A DNA stretch of 64,000 nucleotides from Agrobacterium tumefaciens. GTDB taxonomy: Bacteria; Pseudomonadota; Alphaproteobacteria; Rhizobiales; Rhizobiaceae. Under the pieces are notes generated by a model. It was not told the origin of the DNA. It ran no database searches and saw nothing but the letters and a program-made list of their open reading frames with translations. How positions within the stretch are numbered: position 1 is the first letter of the stretch; every line of letters starts with the position of its first letter. The position numbers and the translations under genes are program-made. Below are positions 11,125 to 24,253 of the stretch, piece after piece. Location of the stretch: the NCBI RefSeq assembly GCF_005221325.1, contig NZ_CP039889.1:310001-374000 (forward strand), read 5' to 3'.

Positions 11125-11155
11125 CGCCGGAGCCGGTCATGTCCCGGCTCCGGCG
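11125..11155 (-). terminator. Perfect 12-bp stem after the binding-protein gene
   Basis: Arms 11125-11136 and 11144-11155 are exact inverted complements with a 7-base loop. The hairpin lies 62 bp beyond the binding-protein stop and directly before the remnant at 11070-11120. No T tract follows, so it could also be an mRNA-stabilising stem. Confidence 0.5.
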
Positions 11156-11216
11156 CGTTCGGCCTGCCCGGCGGCACTCCCCGGGAGCGGAGAAGCCGCC
11201 TGGACACGGCCATGGC

Positions 11217-12158
11217 TCAATTCTTGGCCTGATAGTTCTTGAGGTTGTCAGGCGTCACCAGTTCGAAGGGCACGAAGACCTTCTTGTCGATGGTCTCGCC
11301 CTTGGCGATTTTCAGCGCCGCATCCAGGGCACCCTTGCCCTGACCGGCGGCGTTCTGGAAAACGCTGACATCCAGATCACCCGCCGCCATGGCGGCAAGA
11401 GCATCCTGCGTGGCGTCGATGCCGGCGATGATGACGCTGTCCATCGACCGGCCTGCCGCCTTCAGAGACTGGATAGCGCCGATGGCCATTTCGTCATTGT
11501 TGGAAATGACGGCATCGAACTCCACGCCGGCAGAAAGCCAGTTGGTCATCAGATCCGAGCCTTGCGTGCGCGACCAGTTGGCGGATTGTTCCTCGACAAG
11601 CTTGATGAAACTACATTCGGGCGTGGCGACCACATCCTTGATATCCTGCGTGCGCATGCGGGCCGCCTGGTTGGAAAGCTCACCCATCATCACCACCGCT
11701 TTGGCTTCCGTCTTGCCCGCCTCCTTCAAGAGCCGGCAGACTTCCTGCGTCTGCAGGGTGCCCGACTGTTTTTCATCGGAGGCGACAAAGGCCTGCTTGT
11801 CCGGCAGGCTATCGAGATTGACCGGCTGGCGGTTGACATAGACAAGCGGAATACCGGCGGCGGCAGCAGCCTGCGAAAGCGCCACTGTCGCGTCCGTATC
11901 GACAGGATTGACAATGATGGCGTCAACGCCGGCGGCGACGAAGTTCTGCACCTGGCTCAGCTGCTTGCCGACATCGTTCTGCGCATCCTCGACCTGCAAC
12001 GAAACGCCGCTCATGCCCTTGGAATAATCGACCATGCCGTTGCGCAGCACCGTCAGGAAATTATCGTCGAACAGCGCCATCGAAACCCCGACGGTCTGAG
12101 CCGATGCACTCGTCGCCAGCATGGCGGCAAAAGCTGCAATTGCGAAATGTCTTTTCAT
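11217..12158 (-). CDS. Periplasmic sugar-binding protein of a ribose-type ABC transporter (orphan)
   Basis: 313 residues. The signal peptide ends at ATSASA before QTVGVSMALFDDNF, and the mature part is a RbsB-like domain: VNPVDTDATV near residue 100, GIDATQDALAAM near residue 240. The ATG at 12158 is preceded by a strong GGAGGA site. Normally this family works with a duplicated ATPase and one permease, but none lies next to it. The neighbouring polyol genes suggest an inositol-like ligand. The remnant downstream hints that transporter genes were once beside it. Confidence 0.9.
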   Translation of the reverse strand: MKRHFAIAAFAAMLATSASAQTVGVSMALFDDNFLTVLRNGMVDYSKGMSGVSLQVEDAQNDVGKQLSQVQNFVAAGVDAIIVNPVDTDATVALSQAAAAAGIPLVYVNRQPVNLDSLPDKQAFVASDEKQSGTLQTQEVCRLLKEAGKTEAKAVVMMGELSNQAARMRTQDIKDVVATPECSFIKLVEEQSANWSRTQGSDLMTNWLSAGVEFDAVISNNDEMAIGAIQSLKAAGRSMDSVIIAGIDATQDALAAMAAGDLDVSVFQNAAGQGKGALDAALKIAKGETIDKKVFVPFELVTPDNLKNYQAKN

Positions 12159-12249
12159 GTCGTCCTCCTCCAAAACCCTTTGAAAAGAACCGGTTGCACC
12201 ATCTCGCAAACGTTGTGCTGTCATGGCTTTCCGGCAAAAGCTGCCCCTT

Positions 12250-12273
12250 CGCCGCAAAGGAAAATTTGCGGCG
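12250..12273. promoter_or_regulatory. Perfect 9-bp inverted repeat in the leader of the binding-protein gene
   Basis: CGCCGCAAA at 12250-12258 and TTTGCGGCG at 12265-12273 are exact inverted complements with a six-base spacer, 92 bp before the binding-protein start. It could be an operator for the LacI protein encoded just upstream or an RNA hairpin in the leader; the sequence does not decide between them. Confidence 0.4.
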
Positions 12274-12420
12274 TCAAGCAACCCTGAAATAATCTAATGT
12301 CGTGGAGGTCGGCCTCCTACCCGCTCCACAGGTGGCCAAGATTTCCTAGTCCGGTCGCGGCGTCAACGCGTCAGAGACCGGCGAAACCATCAAGCCTGAT
12401 AGAAACAGGCGCTAGATTTA

Positions 12421-12435
12421 TGATAGAATCTATCA
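12421..12435. promoter_or_regulatory. Inverted repeat TGATAG-N3-CTATCA
   Basis: A perfect six-base inverted repeat lies between the LacI stop at 12441 and the binding-protein promoter region, with a third TGATAG at 12398-12403. The AT-rich setting suits a protein-binding site upstream of the binding-protein gene, though it lies far (about 260 bp) from its start codon. Confidence 0.3.
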
Positions 12436-12440
12436 AACCA

Positions 12441-13469
12441 TCACAGGCTCTCAGGAACCCACAGATGAGCAGGCACGAAACGCTGCCCCGGCGTTTCCGC
12501 CATGCCGTGTTCGATGCTGTGAACCATAGTGGCCAGAAGATCGGTGCAGAGTTCGCGCAGCGGGGTCTGGAAGACGCCGCTGATGCGTCGTTCCAGCAGC
12601 GCCTGACGGGATTCGGGCGTCAGTTCATTGACAAGACAGACGATGGTCTCCTGCCGGTTTTCCTGCTGCAACGCCTCGATCACCCCTTCCATGCCGCCGC
12701 CGACGCAATAAATGCCGACGAGATCCCGGTGCTTGGCGATGGTGTCCATGACCAGTTCATAGGTCAGGCGACGCGTCTCCAGCGTAATCAGCGCGTCCAT
12801 CACCTCGAATTCCGGCGCATATTCGCGCATGTAGCTGCGAAATCCCGTCTCACGCAGGGAATGGCCATGGAAACGGTGGCCGCCGAGCAGAAGAAGCACC
12901 TTGCCCTTGCCGCGCGCCAGCCGGGAGATCATCCACGCCGCCGTGCGCCCGACCTTCATGTTGTTGGCGCCGAGATAGGCTTCCCGCACGCCCTGGGCAA
13001 AATCTGACAGCAGCGAAAACGTCGGTATGCCCTTGGCCTTCAGCGCCTCGACGGCGGCCGTGACATCGTGGTGATCCGGCCCCGTGGCGGCCACAGCCTG
13101 CACGCGGCCTTTCATGCCATTCAGAAGCGCTGCAAGCTCACTTGGCTCACCCGACTGGGCGAACTCGATGCGCAGAGTGATGTGGCGGTCCCGGATGTTG
13201 CGCGCCGCAAGCTCCAGCTCGTCGGCAAAGGTTTGGTAAAAGGCGTGCCGTTCCTTGCGCAGGGTGATGCCGAGACTGTAGGACGGCATATCGGCCAGCA
13301 TGCGCTGACGAATGATGTTGGCGGCATGAAAGCCGATCTTCTCCGCCGCCTCGAACACCCGTCGCGCCGTTTCCTCCCGCACCGGCAGGCGACCGTTCAG
13401 CACCCGGTCGACGGTGGCGACACTGACGCCGGCGGCTTTTGCAACATCGGTGATGGTCGGACGCTTCAT
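12441..13469 (-). CDS. LacI-family regulator with sugar-binding domain, probable regulator of the polyol cluster
   Basis: 342 residues. The N-terminus RPTITDVAKAAGVSVATVDRVLNGRLPV is a canonical LacI helix-turn-helix and hinge. The effector domain contains a GGHRFHGHSLRETGF segment typical of ribose-type binding folds, so the ligand may be the same as that of the adjacent binding protein. The gene is transcribed in the same direction as the binding-protein gene and the polyol operon. A 9-bp inverted repeat (13500-13508 and 13552-13560, TCATATCTC/GAGATATGA) lies upstream and could be an autoregulatory site. Confidence 0.9.
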   Translation of the reverse strand: MKRPTITDVAKAAGVSVATVDRVLNGRLPVREETARRVFEAAEKIGFHAANIIRQRMLADMPSYSLGITLRKERHAFYQTFADELELAARNIRDRHITLRIEFAQSGEPSELAALLNGMKGRVQAVAATGPDHHDVTAAVEALKAKGIPTFSLLSDFAQGVREAYLGANNMKVGRTAAWMISRLARGKGKVLLLLGGHRFHGHSLRETGFRSYMREYAPEFEVMDALITLETRRLTYELVMDTIAKHRDLVGIYCVGGGMEGVIEALQQENRQETIVCLVNELTPESRQALLERRISGVFQTPLRELCTDLLATMVHSIEHGMAETPGQRFVPAHLWVPESL

Positions 13470-13789
13470 GTGGACACCCCGGAGGCGGAAAGATTCCCGT
13501 CATATCTCGCAAAACATCTCACGGATCATGATGGAATCCAACATGCGCGAAGAGATATGAGCGGGGAGCGTCACGGCAGGAATGCTTAGGCCGCGCCCAG
13601 CGCGGCGCCTGCTTTACTAGTCCACCACGCCTCTCCTCATCCCTGTGCTTGTCACAGGAATGAGGAGTGTGGCATATGCCAAAAGGCGGGAAAACCGCCT
13701 GCCGAGTGGCCTGAATAGCCGCTGTGACGCGTAAGGAAACTCCGGCACGGCATTCACACCGTATCACGATGCCGAATGTCGTTATCCCG
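13470..13789. other. 320-bp intergenic region between LacI and pcaF
   Basis: It holds the putative LacI promoter with the inverted repeat noted under that gene, and a repeated palindrome at 13633-13667. No coding frame with gene-like composition was seen. Confidence 0.6.
13633..13667. repeat. Dispersed palindrome, copy 1 (CTCAT-CCTGTG stem)
   Basis: Arms 13633-13647 and 13653-13667 pair in 14 of 15 positions around a 5-base loop. The same stem core, CTCATTCCTGT, recurs at 60357-60387 in another intergenic space. It lies beyond the end of pcaF, where it could also serve as a transcription stop. Confidence 0.6.
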
Positions 13790-14995
13790 TCACACCCGTT
13801 CCAGCGCCACGGAAATACCCTGCCCGACGCCAATGCACATGGTTGCAAGCGCCAACCGCTTCCCTCTCAAGGAGAGCTCAAGCGCTGCCGTGCCGGCAAT
13901 GCGGGCACCCGACATGCCAAGCGGATGACCAAGAGCAATCGCGCCGCCATTGGCATTCACCCGCGCATCGTCATCGGCAATGCCGAGCTGGCGCAGCGTC
14001 GCAAGGCCCTGGCTGGCGAAGGCCTCGTTCAGCTCGATCACGTCAAGCTGTTCCTGCTTCAACCCCAGCCGGGCCAAAAGCTTGGCCGAGGCAGGCGCCG
14101 GGCCGATGCCCATCACGCGTGGCGGCACACCCGCGGCGGCACCGCCGAGAATGCGGGCAATGGGGGTGAGACCATATTTCTTCGCCGCTTCCGCCGAAGC
14201 GATGATGAGCGCGGCCGCACCATCATTGACTCCAGACGCATTGCCCGCCGTCACCGTCGCGCCTTCGCGCTTGTTGACGGGCTTGAGCTTCGCCAGTGCT
14301 TCGAGACTGGTCGCGCGTGGATGTTCGTCCTTGGCGACAACAAGCGGATCGCCCTTGCGCTGCGGGATCGTCACCGAGACGATCTCTTTATCGAGACGGC
14401 CATTGGCCTGTGCATCAGCCGCCTTCTGCTGGCTGCGCACGGCAAAGGCATCCTGATCCTCGCGCGAGACCTGATAATCGACCGCGACATTGTCACCCGT
14501 TTCCGGCATGGAATCGACGCCATATTGCGCTTTCATCAGCGGGTTGACGAAGCGCCAGCCGATGGTGGTGTCGTAGATTTCGGCATTACGCGAAAAGGCG
14601 CTCTCCGCCTTGGGCAAAACGAAGGGCGCGCGGCTCATGCTTTCCACGCCGCCGGCGATCATCAGTTCCGCCTCGCCCGATTTGACGGCGCGGGCGGCCG
14701 CAATGACAGCATCCATGCCGGAGCCGCACAGCCGGTTGATCGTCGCTCCGGTCACGGAAACCGGCAGGCCCGCAAGCAGCAGCGACATGCGCGCCACATT
14801 GCGGTTGTCCTCGCCCGCCTGATTGGCGCAGCCGAAGATCACATCTTCGATGGCCTCCCAATCGACGGAAGGGTTGCGCTCCATCAGCGCCTTCAGCGGC
14901 ACCGCGCCGAGATCGTCGGCCCGCACGGAAGAGAGCGCGCCGCCGAAGCGGCCGATGGGCGTGCGGATATAATCGCAGATATAGGCTTCGGTCAT
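13790..14995 (-). CDS. pcaF: Beta-ketoadipyl-CoA thiolase
   Basis: 401 residues, full thiolase length. The nucleophilic Cys lies in INRLCGSGMDAVI (about residue 90), the catalytic His in ALGHPLGMSGAR (about residue 358) and the second Cys in TMCIGVGQG near the C-terminus. It cleaves beta-ketoadipyl-CoA to succinyl-CoA and acetyl-CoA, the last step of the pathway. The ATG at 14995 (MTEAYICDYIRTPIGRFGG) is chosen because the thiolase homology begins there. It is the third gene of pcaIJF, 10 bp after pcaJ. Confidence 0.96.
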   Translation of the reverse strand: MTEAYICDYIRTPIGRFGGALSSVRADDLGAVPLKALMERNPSVDWEAIEDVIFGCANQAGEDNRNVARMSLLLAGLPVSVTGATINRLCGSGMDAVIAAARAVKSGEAELMIAGGVESMSRAPFVLPKAESAFSRNAEIYDTTIGWRFVNPLMKAQYGVDSMPETGDNVAVDYQVSREDQDAFAVRSQQKAADAQANGRLDKEIVSVTIPQRKGDPLVVAKDEHPRATSLEALAKLKPVNKREGATVTAGNASGVNDGAAALIIASAEAAKKYGLTPIARILGGAAAGVPPRVMGIGPAPASAKLLARLGLKQEQLDVIELNEAFASQGLATLRQLGIADDDARVNANGGAIALGHPLGMSGARIAGTAALELSLRGKRLALATMCIGVGQGISVALERV

Positions 14996-15005
14996 CGGTG
15001 TTTCC

Positions 15006-15701
15006 TCAAAGTTCCGGTGCAACGAGATCGGCTACCGCGCCATCCACACTGAGCGGCGCGCCGGTCATGGCCTGCAATTCCTCAAACGTCATCGTCGGCA
15101 GCTTTTCGCGCAGCACGAAACGGCCGTCCACCACGTCGATCACCGCATGGCTGGTATAGATGCGGGTGATGCAGCCAACGCCGGTCAGCGGGAAGGCGCA
15201 TTTCTCAACGAGCTTCGGCTCGCCATTCTTGGTGACATGTTCGGTGATGACGAAGACCTGCTTGGCGCCATGCACCAGATCCATGGCCCCGCCGACGGCC
15301 GGCACGCCCTTGGAGCCGACGCGCCAATTGGCGAGATCGCCATTTTGCGCCACCTGATAGGCACCGAGGATCGCCACATCCAGATGCCCGCCGCGCACCA
15401 TGGCGAAGCTGTCGGCGTGGTGAAAAAAAGCGGCACCCGGCTTCAGCGTCACGGCCTTTTTGCCGGCATTGATGAGGTTCCAGTCCTCTTCTCCCTCAGG
15501 TGGCGCTTCGCCGAAATTCAGGATGCCGTTTTCGGTATGGAAGATCGCCTGACGGCCGGGCGGCTGGTAACGCGCCACCATTTCCGGAAAGCCGATGCCG
15601 AGATTGACGTAGGCGCCGTCCTCGATGTCCTGTGCCGCACGCCAAGCAATCTGGGCGTTGGAAAGCTTGATGTCTTCGCGGGTGTCGATGGTCGTGGTCA
15701 T
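15006..15701 (-). CDS. pcaJ: 3-oxoadipate CoA-transferase subunit B
   Basis: 231 residues. The catalytic Glu of class I CoA-transferases is in HTENGILNFGEAPP near residue 55, and GVGCITRIYTSHAVIDV is the conserved C-terminal strand. With PcaI it moves CoA from succinyl-CoA to beta-ketoadipate. The start ATG at 15701 overlaps the pcaI stop by four bases, indicating coupled translation of the two subunits. Confidence 0.96.
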   Translation of the reverse strand: MTTTIDTREDIKLSNAQIAWRAAQDIEDGAYVNLGIGFPEMVARYQPPGRQAIFHTENGILNFGEAPPEGEEDWNLINAGKKAVTLKPGAAFFHHADSFAMVRGGHLDVAILGAYQVAQNGDLANWRVGSKGVPAVGGAMDLVHGAKQVFVITEHVTKNGEPKLVEKCAFPLTGVGCITRIYTSHAVIDVVDGRFVLREKLPTMTFEELQAMTGAPLSVDGAVADLVAPEL

Positions 15702-16405
15702 GCGTAGGCTACTCCGGCGCGAATGAGGACTTCTTCCTGTTGCGGATCGGGGATTTCCACAACGCCGTTCACAAAAATGCCTGGTGTCACGACATGCTCC
15801 GGGTCGATCTCGCCGGCGGCGACGATCCTGGAGACCTGCGCGATGGTGGTCTTCGCGGCCATGCACATCAGGGGGTTAAAATTGCGCCCCGCCTTGTTGT
15901 AGGTGAGGTTGCCGTAGGTATCGCCAAGCTCGGCCTTGACGATGGCGAAATCGGCTTTCAGCCAGCGTTCCTGCACATAGGAGCGGCCGTCAAATTCCGC
16001 GATCACCTTGCCGTTGGCCAGTTCCGTGCCAAAGCCCGTCGGGGTGTAGAAGGCCGGAATGCCCGCACCGCCAGCGCGGATGCGCTCGGCAAGCGTGCCC
16101 TGCGGCACCAGTTCCAGCTCGATTTCACCGGCCAGATATCTGTCGGTGAAGGCGCGCGGATCGGAAGAGCGCGGGAAGGAGCAGATCATTTTTTTGACCA
16201 TGCCTGCGTCGATCATCGCCGCGATGCCGATGCGCCCGTTACCGGCATTATTGTTGATGACTGTGAGGTTCTTCGGTCCCCTGTCGATCAGCGCATGGAT
16301 CAACTCGATGGGCGCGCCGGAGCCGCCGAAACCGCCGATCATGATCGTCGCACCGTCGCCGATGCCGGCAAGCGCCTCTTCCGCACTCTTGATTGTCTTG
16401 TCCAT
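15698..16405 (-). CDS. pcaI: 3-oxoadipate CoA-transferase subunit A
   Basis: 235 residues. MIGGFGGSGAPIELIHAL near residue 20 is the CoA-binding glycine-rich signature of CoA-transferase alpha subunits. The ATG at 16405 sits after GGAGG with good spacing. First gene of pcaIJF, divergent from pcaR across a 139-bp region with a clear inverted repeat. PcaIJF induction by beta-ketoadipate through PcaR is known in related bacteria. Confidence 0.96.
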   Translation of the reverse strand: MDKTIKSAEEALAGIGDGATIMIGGFGGSGAPIELIHALIDRGPKNLTVINNNAGNGRIGIAAMIDAGMVKKMICSFPRSSDPRAFTDRYLAGEIELELVPQGTLAERIRAGGAGIPAFYTPTGFGTELANGKVIAEFDGRSYVQERWLKADFAIVKAELGDTYGNLTYNKAGRNFNPLMCMAAKTTIAQVSRIVAAGEIDPEHVVTPGIFVNGVVEIPDPQQEEVLIRAGVAYA

Positions 16406-16495
16406 TCTCAAAACCTCCATCCAGCCAAGCGGATGGAACCGGCAAGGCTGCGTGGCCATGAGGTAAAGCCGAAACTGCCTCGACGGCAAGGATTT

Positions 16496-16530
16496 TGTGC
16501 GCTATATGATTTTTGTTCGTATATCGCACA
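16496..16530. promoter_or_regulatory. Putative PcaR operator between pcaI and pcaR
   Basis: TGTGCGCTATAT (16496-16507) and GTATATCGCACA (16519-16530) form an imperfect inverted repeat, 10 of 12 positions matching. It lies between the divergent starts, 14 bp from the pcaR start codon, where an IclR-family regulator could control both directions. Confidence 0.6.
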
Positions 16531-17275
16531 AATGGAGTCGTGACATGGCCGTCAGCGAAAGAGACATGATGGGCGGTCTCGCCAAGGGATTGCGGGTCAT
16601 CGAAGCCTTCAGCGCCGAGCGGCCGCGGCTTTCCATTTCCGATGCCGCCGAGATTGCCGGGCTGGACCGCGCCACGACGCGCCGCTGTCTGCTCACGCTT
16701 TCGGAGCTTGGTTACGCAGCTTATGACGGCAAGTTCTTCACCGTGACGCCGAAGGTGCTGCGGCTTGGCACCGGCTGCCTCGCCACCATGCCGCTGCCGA
16801 AGATCGTGCAGCCGCTCATCGACCGTCTTTCGGAAGAGATAGGCCAGAGTACCTCCGCTTCGATTCTGGACGAGACCGAAATCGTCTACGTCGCGCGCGC
16901 CGCCCAGCAGCGGGTCATGTCGATTGCGCTGATGCCGGGTTCGCGCCTGCCCGCCTATTGCACTTCCATGGGCCGGGTTCTTCTTTCGGCTCAGACGGCC
17001 GAGCGGCAGCGCGACATTCTCGAAGCCTCCCGGCTGGTGGCGCGCACGGAAAAGACCATTACCGGCATGGACGCTCTGCTCGCCGAAATCGAGGCGACCG
17101 GCCATCGCGGTTATGCGCTGATCGATCAGGAGGTGGAGATCGGCCTTCGCTCCATCGCGGTGCCGCTGAAAACCATGCGCGGCCAGACAGTTGCCGCCCT
17201 CAATGTCGGGCTTGCCGCTTCAGTCGCCTCAATGGAGGATCTGGTGGAGCGTTATCTGCCGGCGCTTCTTTCCGT

Positions 17276-20433
<3,158 letters not shown>

Positions 20434-20440
20434 AGCTCAT

Positions 20441-20456
20441 ATAATCCAGTGGTTAT
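20441..20456. promoter_or_regulatory. PcaQ-type binding box upstream of pcaD
   Basis: ATAATCCAGTGGTTAT is an imperfect palindrome centred 79 bp before the pcaD start and just upstream of pcaQ. From memory, the PcaQ site reported in Sinorhizobium meliloti is an ATAAC...GGTTAA motif, which this resembles. A very similar 16-mer stands before the Liv-type operon at 41204-41219. Confidence 0.65.
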
Positions 20457-20527
20457 GATTTTCATCGATAATGTCATTTTACTTAACCGGAACCGGCTTG
20501 CAATATTCTTAGCAGGAGGAGCATGCC

Positions 20528-21325
20528 ATGCATTTTCTGCGCTGCGGCGAGACTGTGATCCATTATCGCGTCAAGGGATTGGACAGCGGTAAGCCTGTCA
20601 TCGCCTTCATCAATTCGCTCGGCACCGATTTCCGCATCTGGGATACGGTGATCGAAGCGCTCGGCGATGACTATGCCTATGTGCTGCACGACAAGCGCGG
20701 CCATGGGCTTTCCGATGTCGGGCGCACTCCCTATTCGATAGACGATCACGCCGGCGACCTGATTGCGCTTCTCGATCATCTCGGCGTGAAAAACGCCGTC
20801 ATCTGGGGATTGTCGGTCGGTGGCCTCATTGCGCAGGGGCTTTATGCGCACCGGCCCGATCTCGTCCGTGCACTGGTGCTCAGCAATACCGCCCACAAGA
20901 TCGGCACGACTGAGATGTGGAATGCCCGTATCGACAAGATCGCCGCCGATGGCCTCGCCTCGCTGGTCGATCCTGTCATGGAGCGATGGTTCACGCCCGC
21001 CTTCCGCGAGCCTGAGAACGCCGCCTATGCCGGTGCCCGCAACATGCTCTCGCAACAGCCGGAGGCCGGCTACAGTGGCACCTGCGCCGCCATTCGCGAT
21101 GCGGATTTTACCGAAGCGGCCGGGCGCATCGCCGCGCCGACGCTCTGTATTGCGGGTGATCAGGACGGTTCCACCCCGCCGGAGCTGGTGCAGGCGCTGG
21201 CGGGCCTCATCCCCGCGAGCCGCTTCGTCACCATCGCCGGCTGCGGCCACATTCCCTGCCTTGAACAACCGCTCGCCTACGCGCGGGCGGCTTCCATTTT
21301 TCTGAAGACCTTGCCGGAGCATTGA
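20528..21325 (+). CDS. pcaD: 3-oxoadipate enol-lactonase
   Basis: 265 residues, alpha/beta-hydrolase. The nucleophile Ser is in WGLSVGGLIAQG (about residue 98), the acid in AGDQDGSTPPE and the His in CGHIPCLEQP. It hydrolyses beta-ketoadipate enol-lactone to beta-ketoadipate. The ATG at 20528 has AGGAGG upstream; an overlapping ATG at 20523 is in another frame. First gene of the pcaDCHGB operon. It is separate from pcaC, unlike the pcaL fusion seen in some actinobacteria. Confidence 0.96.
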   Translation: MHFLRCGETVIHYRVKGLDSGKPVIAFINSLGTDFRIWDTVIEALGDDYAYVLHDKRGHGLSDVGRTPYSIDDHAGDLIALLDHLGVKNAVIWGLSVGGLIAQGLYAHRPDLVRALVLSNTAHKIGTTEMWNARIDKIAADGLASLVDPVMERWFTPAFREPENAAYAGARNMLSQQPEAGYSGTCAAIRDADFTEAAGRIAAPTLCIAGDQDGSTPPELVQALAGLIPASRFVTIAGCGHIPCLEQPLAYARAASIFLKTLPEH

Positions 21326-21328
21326 CCG

Positions 21329-22500
<1,172 letters not shown>

Positions 22501-22502
22501 GC

Positions 22503-23123
22503 ATGGTTCAGCCGCTCAACTATTTCAAGGAAACCGCCTCGCAGACGGCAGGCCCCTATGTGCATATCGGCTGCACGCCGAATTTCGTCGGCATCGAAGG
22601 CGTCTTCGAAAAGGATCTGGGTTCCGGTCCGCTTTATAACGACAAGGCGCGCGGTGAGCGCATCAGTGTGCGCGGCACGGTCTATGACGGCGCAGGAATG
22701 GCGCTGAAGGACGCGCTGATCGAAATCTGGCAGGCGGATACCGACGGTTATTACAACAGCCCCAGCGAAACCCGCGGCAAGGCCGACCCGAACTTCATCG
22801 GCTGGGGCCGCTCGCCGGGTGACATGGACACCGGCGAATTCGTCTTCGAGACCATCAAGCCCGGCACGGTGCCGTTCCGCGATGGCCGGCCGATGGCGCC
22901 GCACATCACCTTCTGGATCGTTGCCCGCGGCATCAATATCGGCCTGCAGACCCGCATGTATTTCCCGGAGGAACAGGAGGCCAATGCGGCCGACCCGGTT
23001 CTTGCCCGCATCGAGCAGAAAAGCCGCATCCCCACGCTTGTCGCCAAAAAGGAGGAAGGCAACGTCTATCGTTTCGATATCCGCCTTCAGGGCGAAGGCG
23101 AAACCGTGTTTTTCGATATCTGA
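22503..23123 (+). CDS. pcaG: Protocatechuate 3,4-dioxygenase alpha subunit
   Basis: 206 residues, homologous to PcaH but without the iron-ligand set, as expected for the alpha subunit. SQTAGPYVHIGC at the N-terminus and GTVPFRDGRPMAPHITFWIVARGINIGLQTRMYF in the centre are typical. The catalytic complex is an (alpha-beta)n oligomer with PcaH. Confidence 0.97.
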   Translation: MVQPLNYFKETASQTAGPYVHIGCTPNFVGIEGVFEKDLGSGPLYNDKARGERISVRGTVYDGAGMALKDALIEIWQADTDGYYNSPSETRGKADPNFIGWGRSPGDMDTGEFVFETIKPGTVPFRDGRPMAPHITFWIVARGINIGLQTRMYFPEEQEANAADPVLARIEQKSRIPTLVAKKEEGNVYRFDIRLQGEGETVFFDI

Positions 23124-23191
23124 CGCATATCGCGCAAAAGTGTGCAGCGGTTTTGCGACGACGATATGCGCAAAAGAAAGCGAGACGGACA

Positions 23192-24253
23192 ATGAGCCTT
23201 TCCCCCTTCGAGCATCCGTTCCTGTCAGGCCTTTTCGGCGATAGTGAGATCGTCGAGCTGTTTTCGGCAAGGGCGGATATCGACGCCATGGTCCGTTTCG
23301 AGACGGCTCTGGCGCAGGCGCAAGCCGGGACAGGCATCATCTCCGAGGATGTGGCGAAGGCAATCGTCTCGGGGCTTTCGGAGTTTGCCGCCGATATGAC
23401 CGCCCTTCGTCATGGCGTCGCGAAAGACGGCGTGGTGGTGCCTGAACTCGTGCGGCAGATGCGGGCAACCGTCGCCGGCAAGGCGGCGGAAAAGGTGCAT
23501 TTCGGCGCAACCAGCCAGGATGTCATCGATACCGGCCTGATGCTCCGGCTGAAGGCTGCAGCCGAAATCATCGCCGTCCGGCTTGGCCGTCTCATCGACA
23601 CGCTGGGCGACCTCGCCTCCCGCGACGGCCATAACGCGCTTACCGGTTATACCCGCATGCAGGCCGCCATCGGCATCACGGTGGACGACCGCGCGGCAAG
23701 CTGGATCGCGCCGCTTGAGCGCCACCTGCTCAGGCTCGAAACCTTCGCGCAGAGCGGTTTTGCCCTGCAATTTGGCGGCGCTGCCGGCACGCTGGAAAAG
23801 TTCGGCGACAAGGCCGGAACCGTACGCGCCGATCTCGCCAGGCGGCTCGGCCTTGCCGACAGGCCGCAATGGCAGAGCCAGCGCGACGGTATCGCCGAAT
23901 TCAGCAATATTCTCTCGCTCGTCACCGGAGCGCTCGGCAAGTTCGGGCAGGATATCGCCCTGATGGCCGAACTCGGTACGGAAATCCGCCTGTCCGGCGG
24001 CGGCGGTTCTTCGGCCATGCCGCACAAGCAAAATCCGGTCAATGCCGAAACGCTGGTGGCGCTCGCCCGCTTTAATGCGGTGCAAATCTCCGCGCTGCAC
24101 CAGTCGCTCGTGCATGAGCAGGAACGATCCGGCGCGGGCTGGATGCTGGAATGGCTGTCGCTTCCGCAAATGGTGACGGCAACGGGTGCCTCGTTGCTGA
24201 TCGCCGAACGACTGGCAGCGCAGATAGACAGGCTCGGCACAGACGAAAACTAG
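23192..24253 (+). CDS. pcaB: 3-carboxy-cis,cis-muconate cycloisomerase
   Basis: 353 residues of the fumarase/aspartase superfamily. The signature loop GGGGSSAMPHKQNPVNAETLVAL lies near residue 270, and HFGATSQDVIDTGLMLR is the second conserved region. It lactonises beta-carboxymuconate to gamma-carboxymuconolactone. The ATG at 23192 (MSLSPFEHPF) is chosen over an in-frame codon at 23153 because the family homology starts there. The protein is at the short end of the family, as in other rhizobial PcaB proteins. It ends the operon. Confidence 0.95.
   Translation: MSLSPFEHPFLSGLFGDSEIVELFSARADIDAMVRFETALAQAQAGTGIISEDVAKAIVSGLSEFAADMTALRHGVAKDGVVVPELVRQMRATVAGKAAEKVHFGATSQDVIDTGLMLRLKAAAEIIAVRLGRLIDTLGDLASRDGHNALTGYTRMQAAIGITVDDRAASWIAPLERHLLRLETFAQSGFALQFGGAAGTLEKFGDKAGTVRADLARRLGLADRPQWQSQRDGIAEFSNILSLVTGALGKFGQDIALMAELGTEIRLSGGGGSSAMPHKQNPVNAETLVALARFNAVQISALHQSLVHEQERSGAGWMLEWLSLPQMVTATGASLLIAERLAAQIDRLGTDEN

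Noticed and set aside
12209..12214. AACGTT core before the receptor gene as a LacI operator
   Set aside because: Only six bases are symmetrical; the flanks do not match, so it is too weak to list.
11046..12287. A 413-codon plus-strand frame opposite the sugar-binding protein
   Set aside because: The minus strand carries signal peptide, GGAGGA site and family motifs; the plus frame has none and also covers the remnant.
13724..15052. A 442-codon plus-strand frame opposite pcaF
   Set aside because: pcaF has all thiolase active-site motifs; the opposite frame is a shadow.
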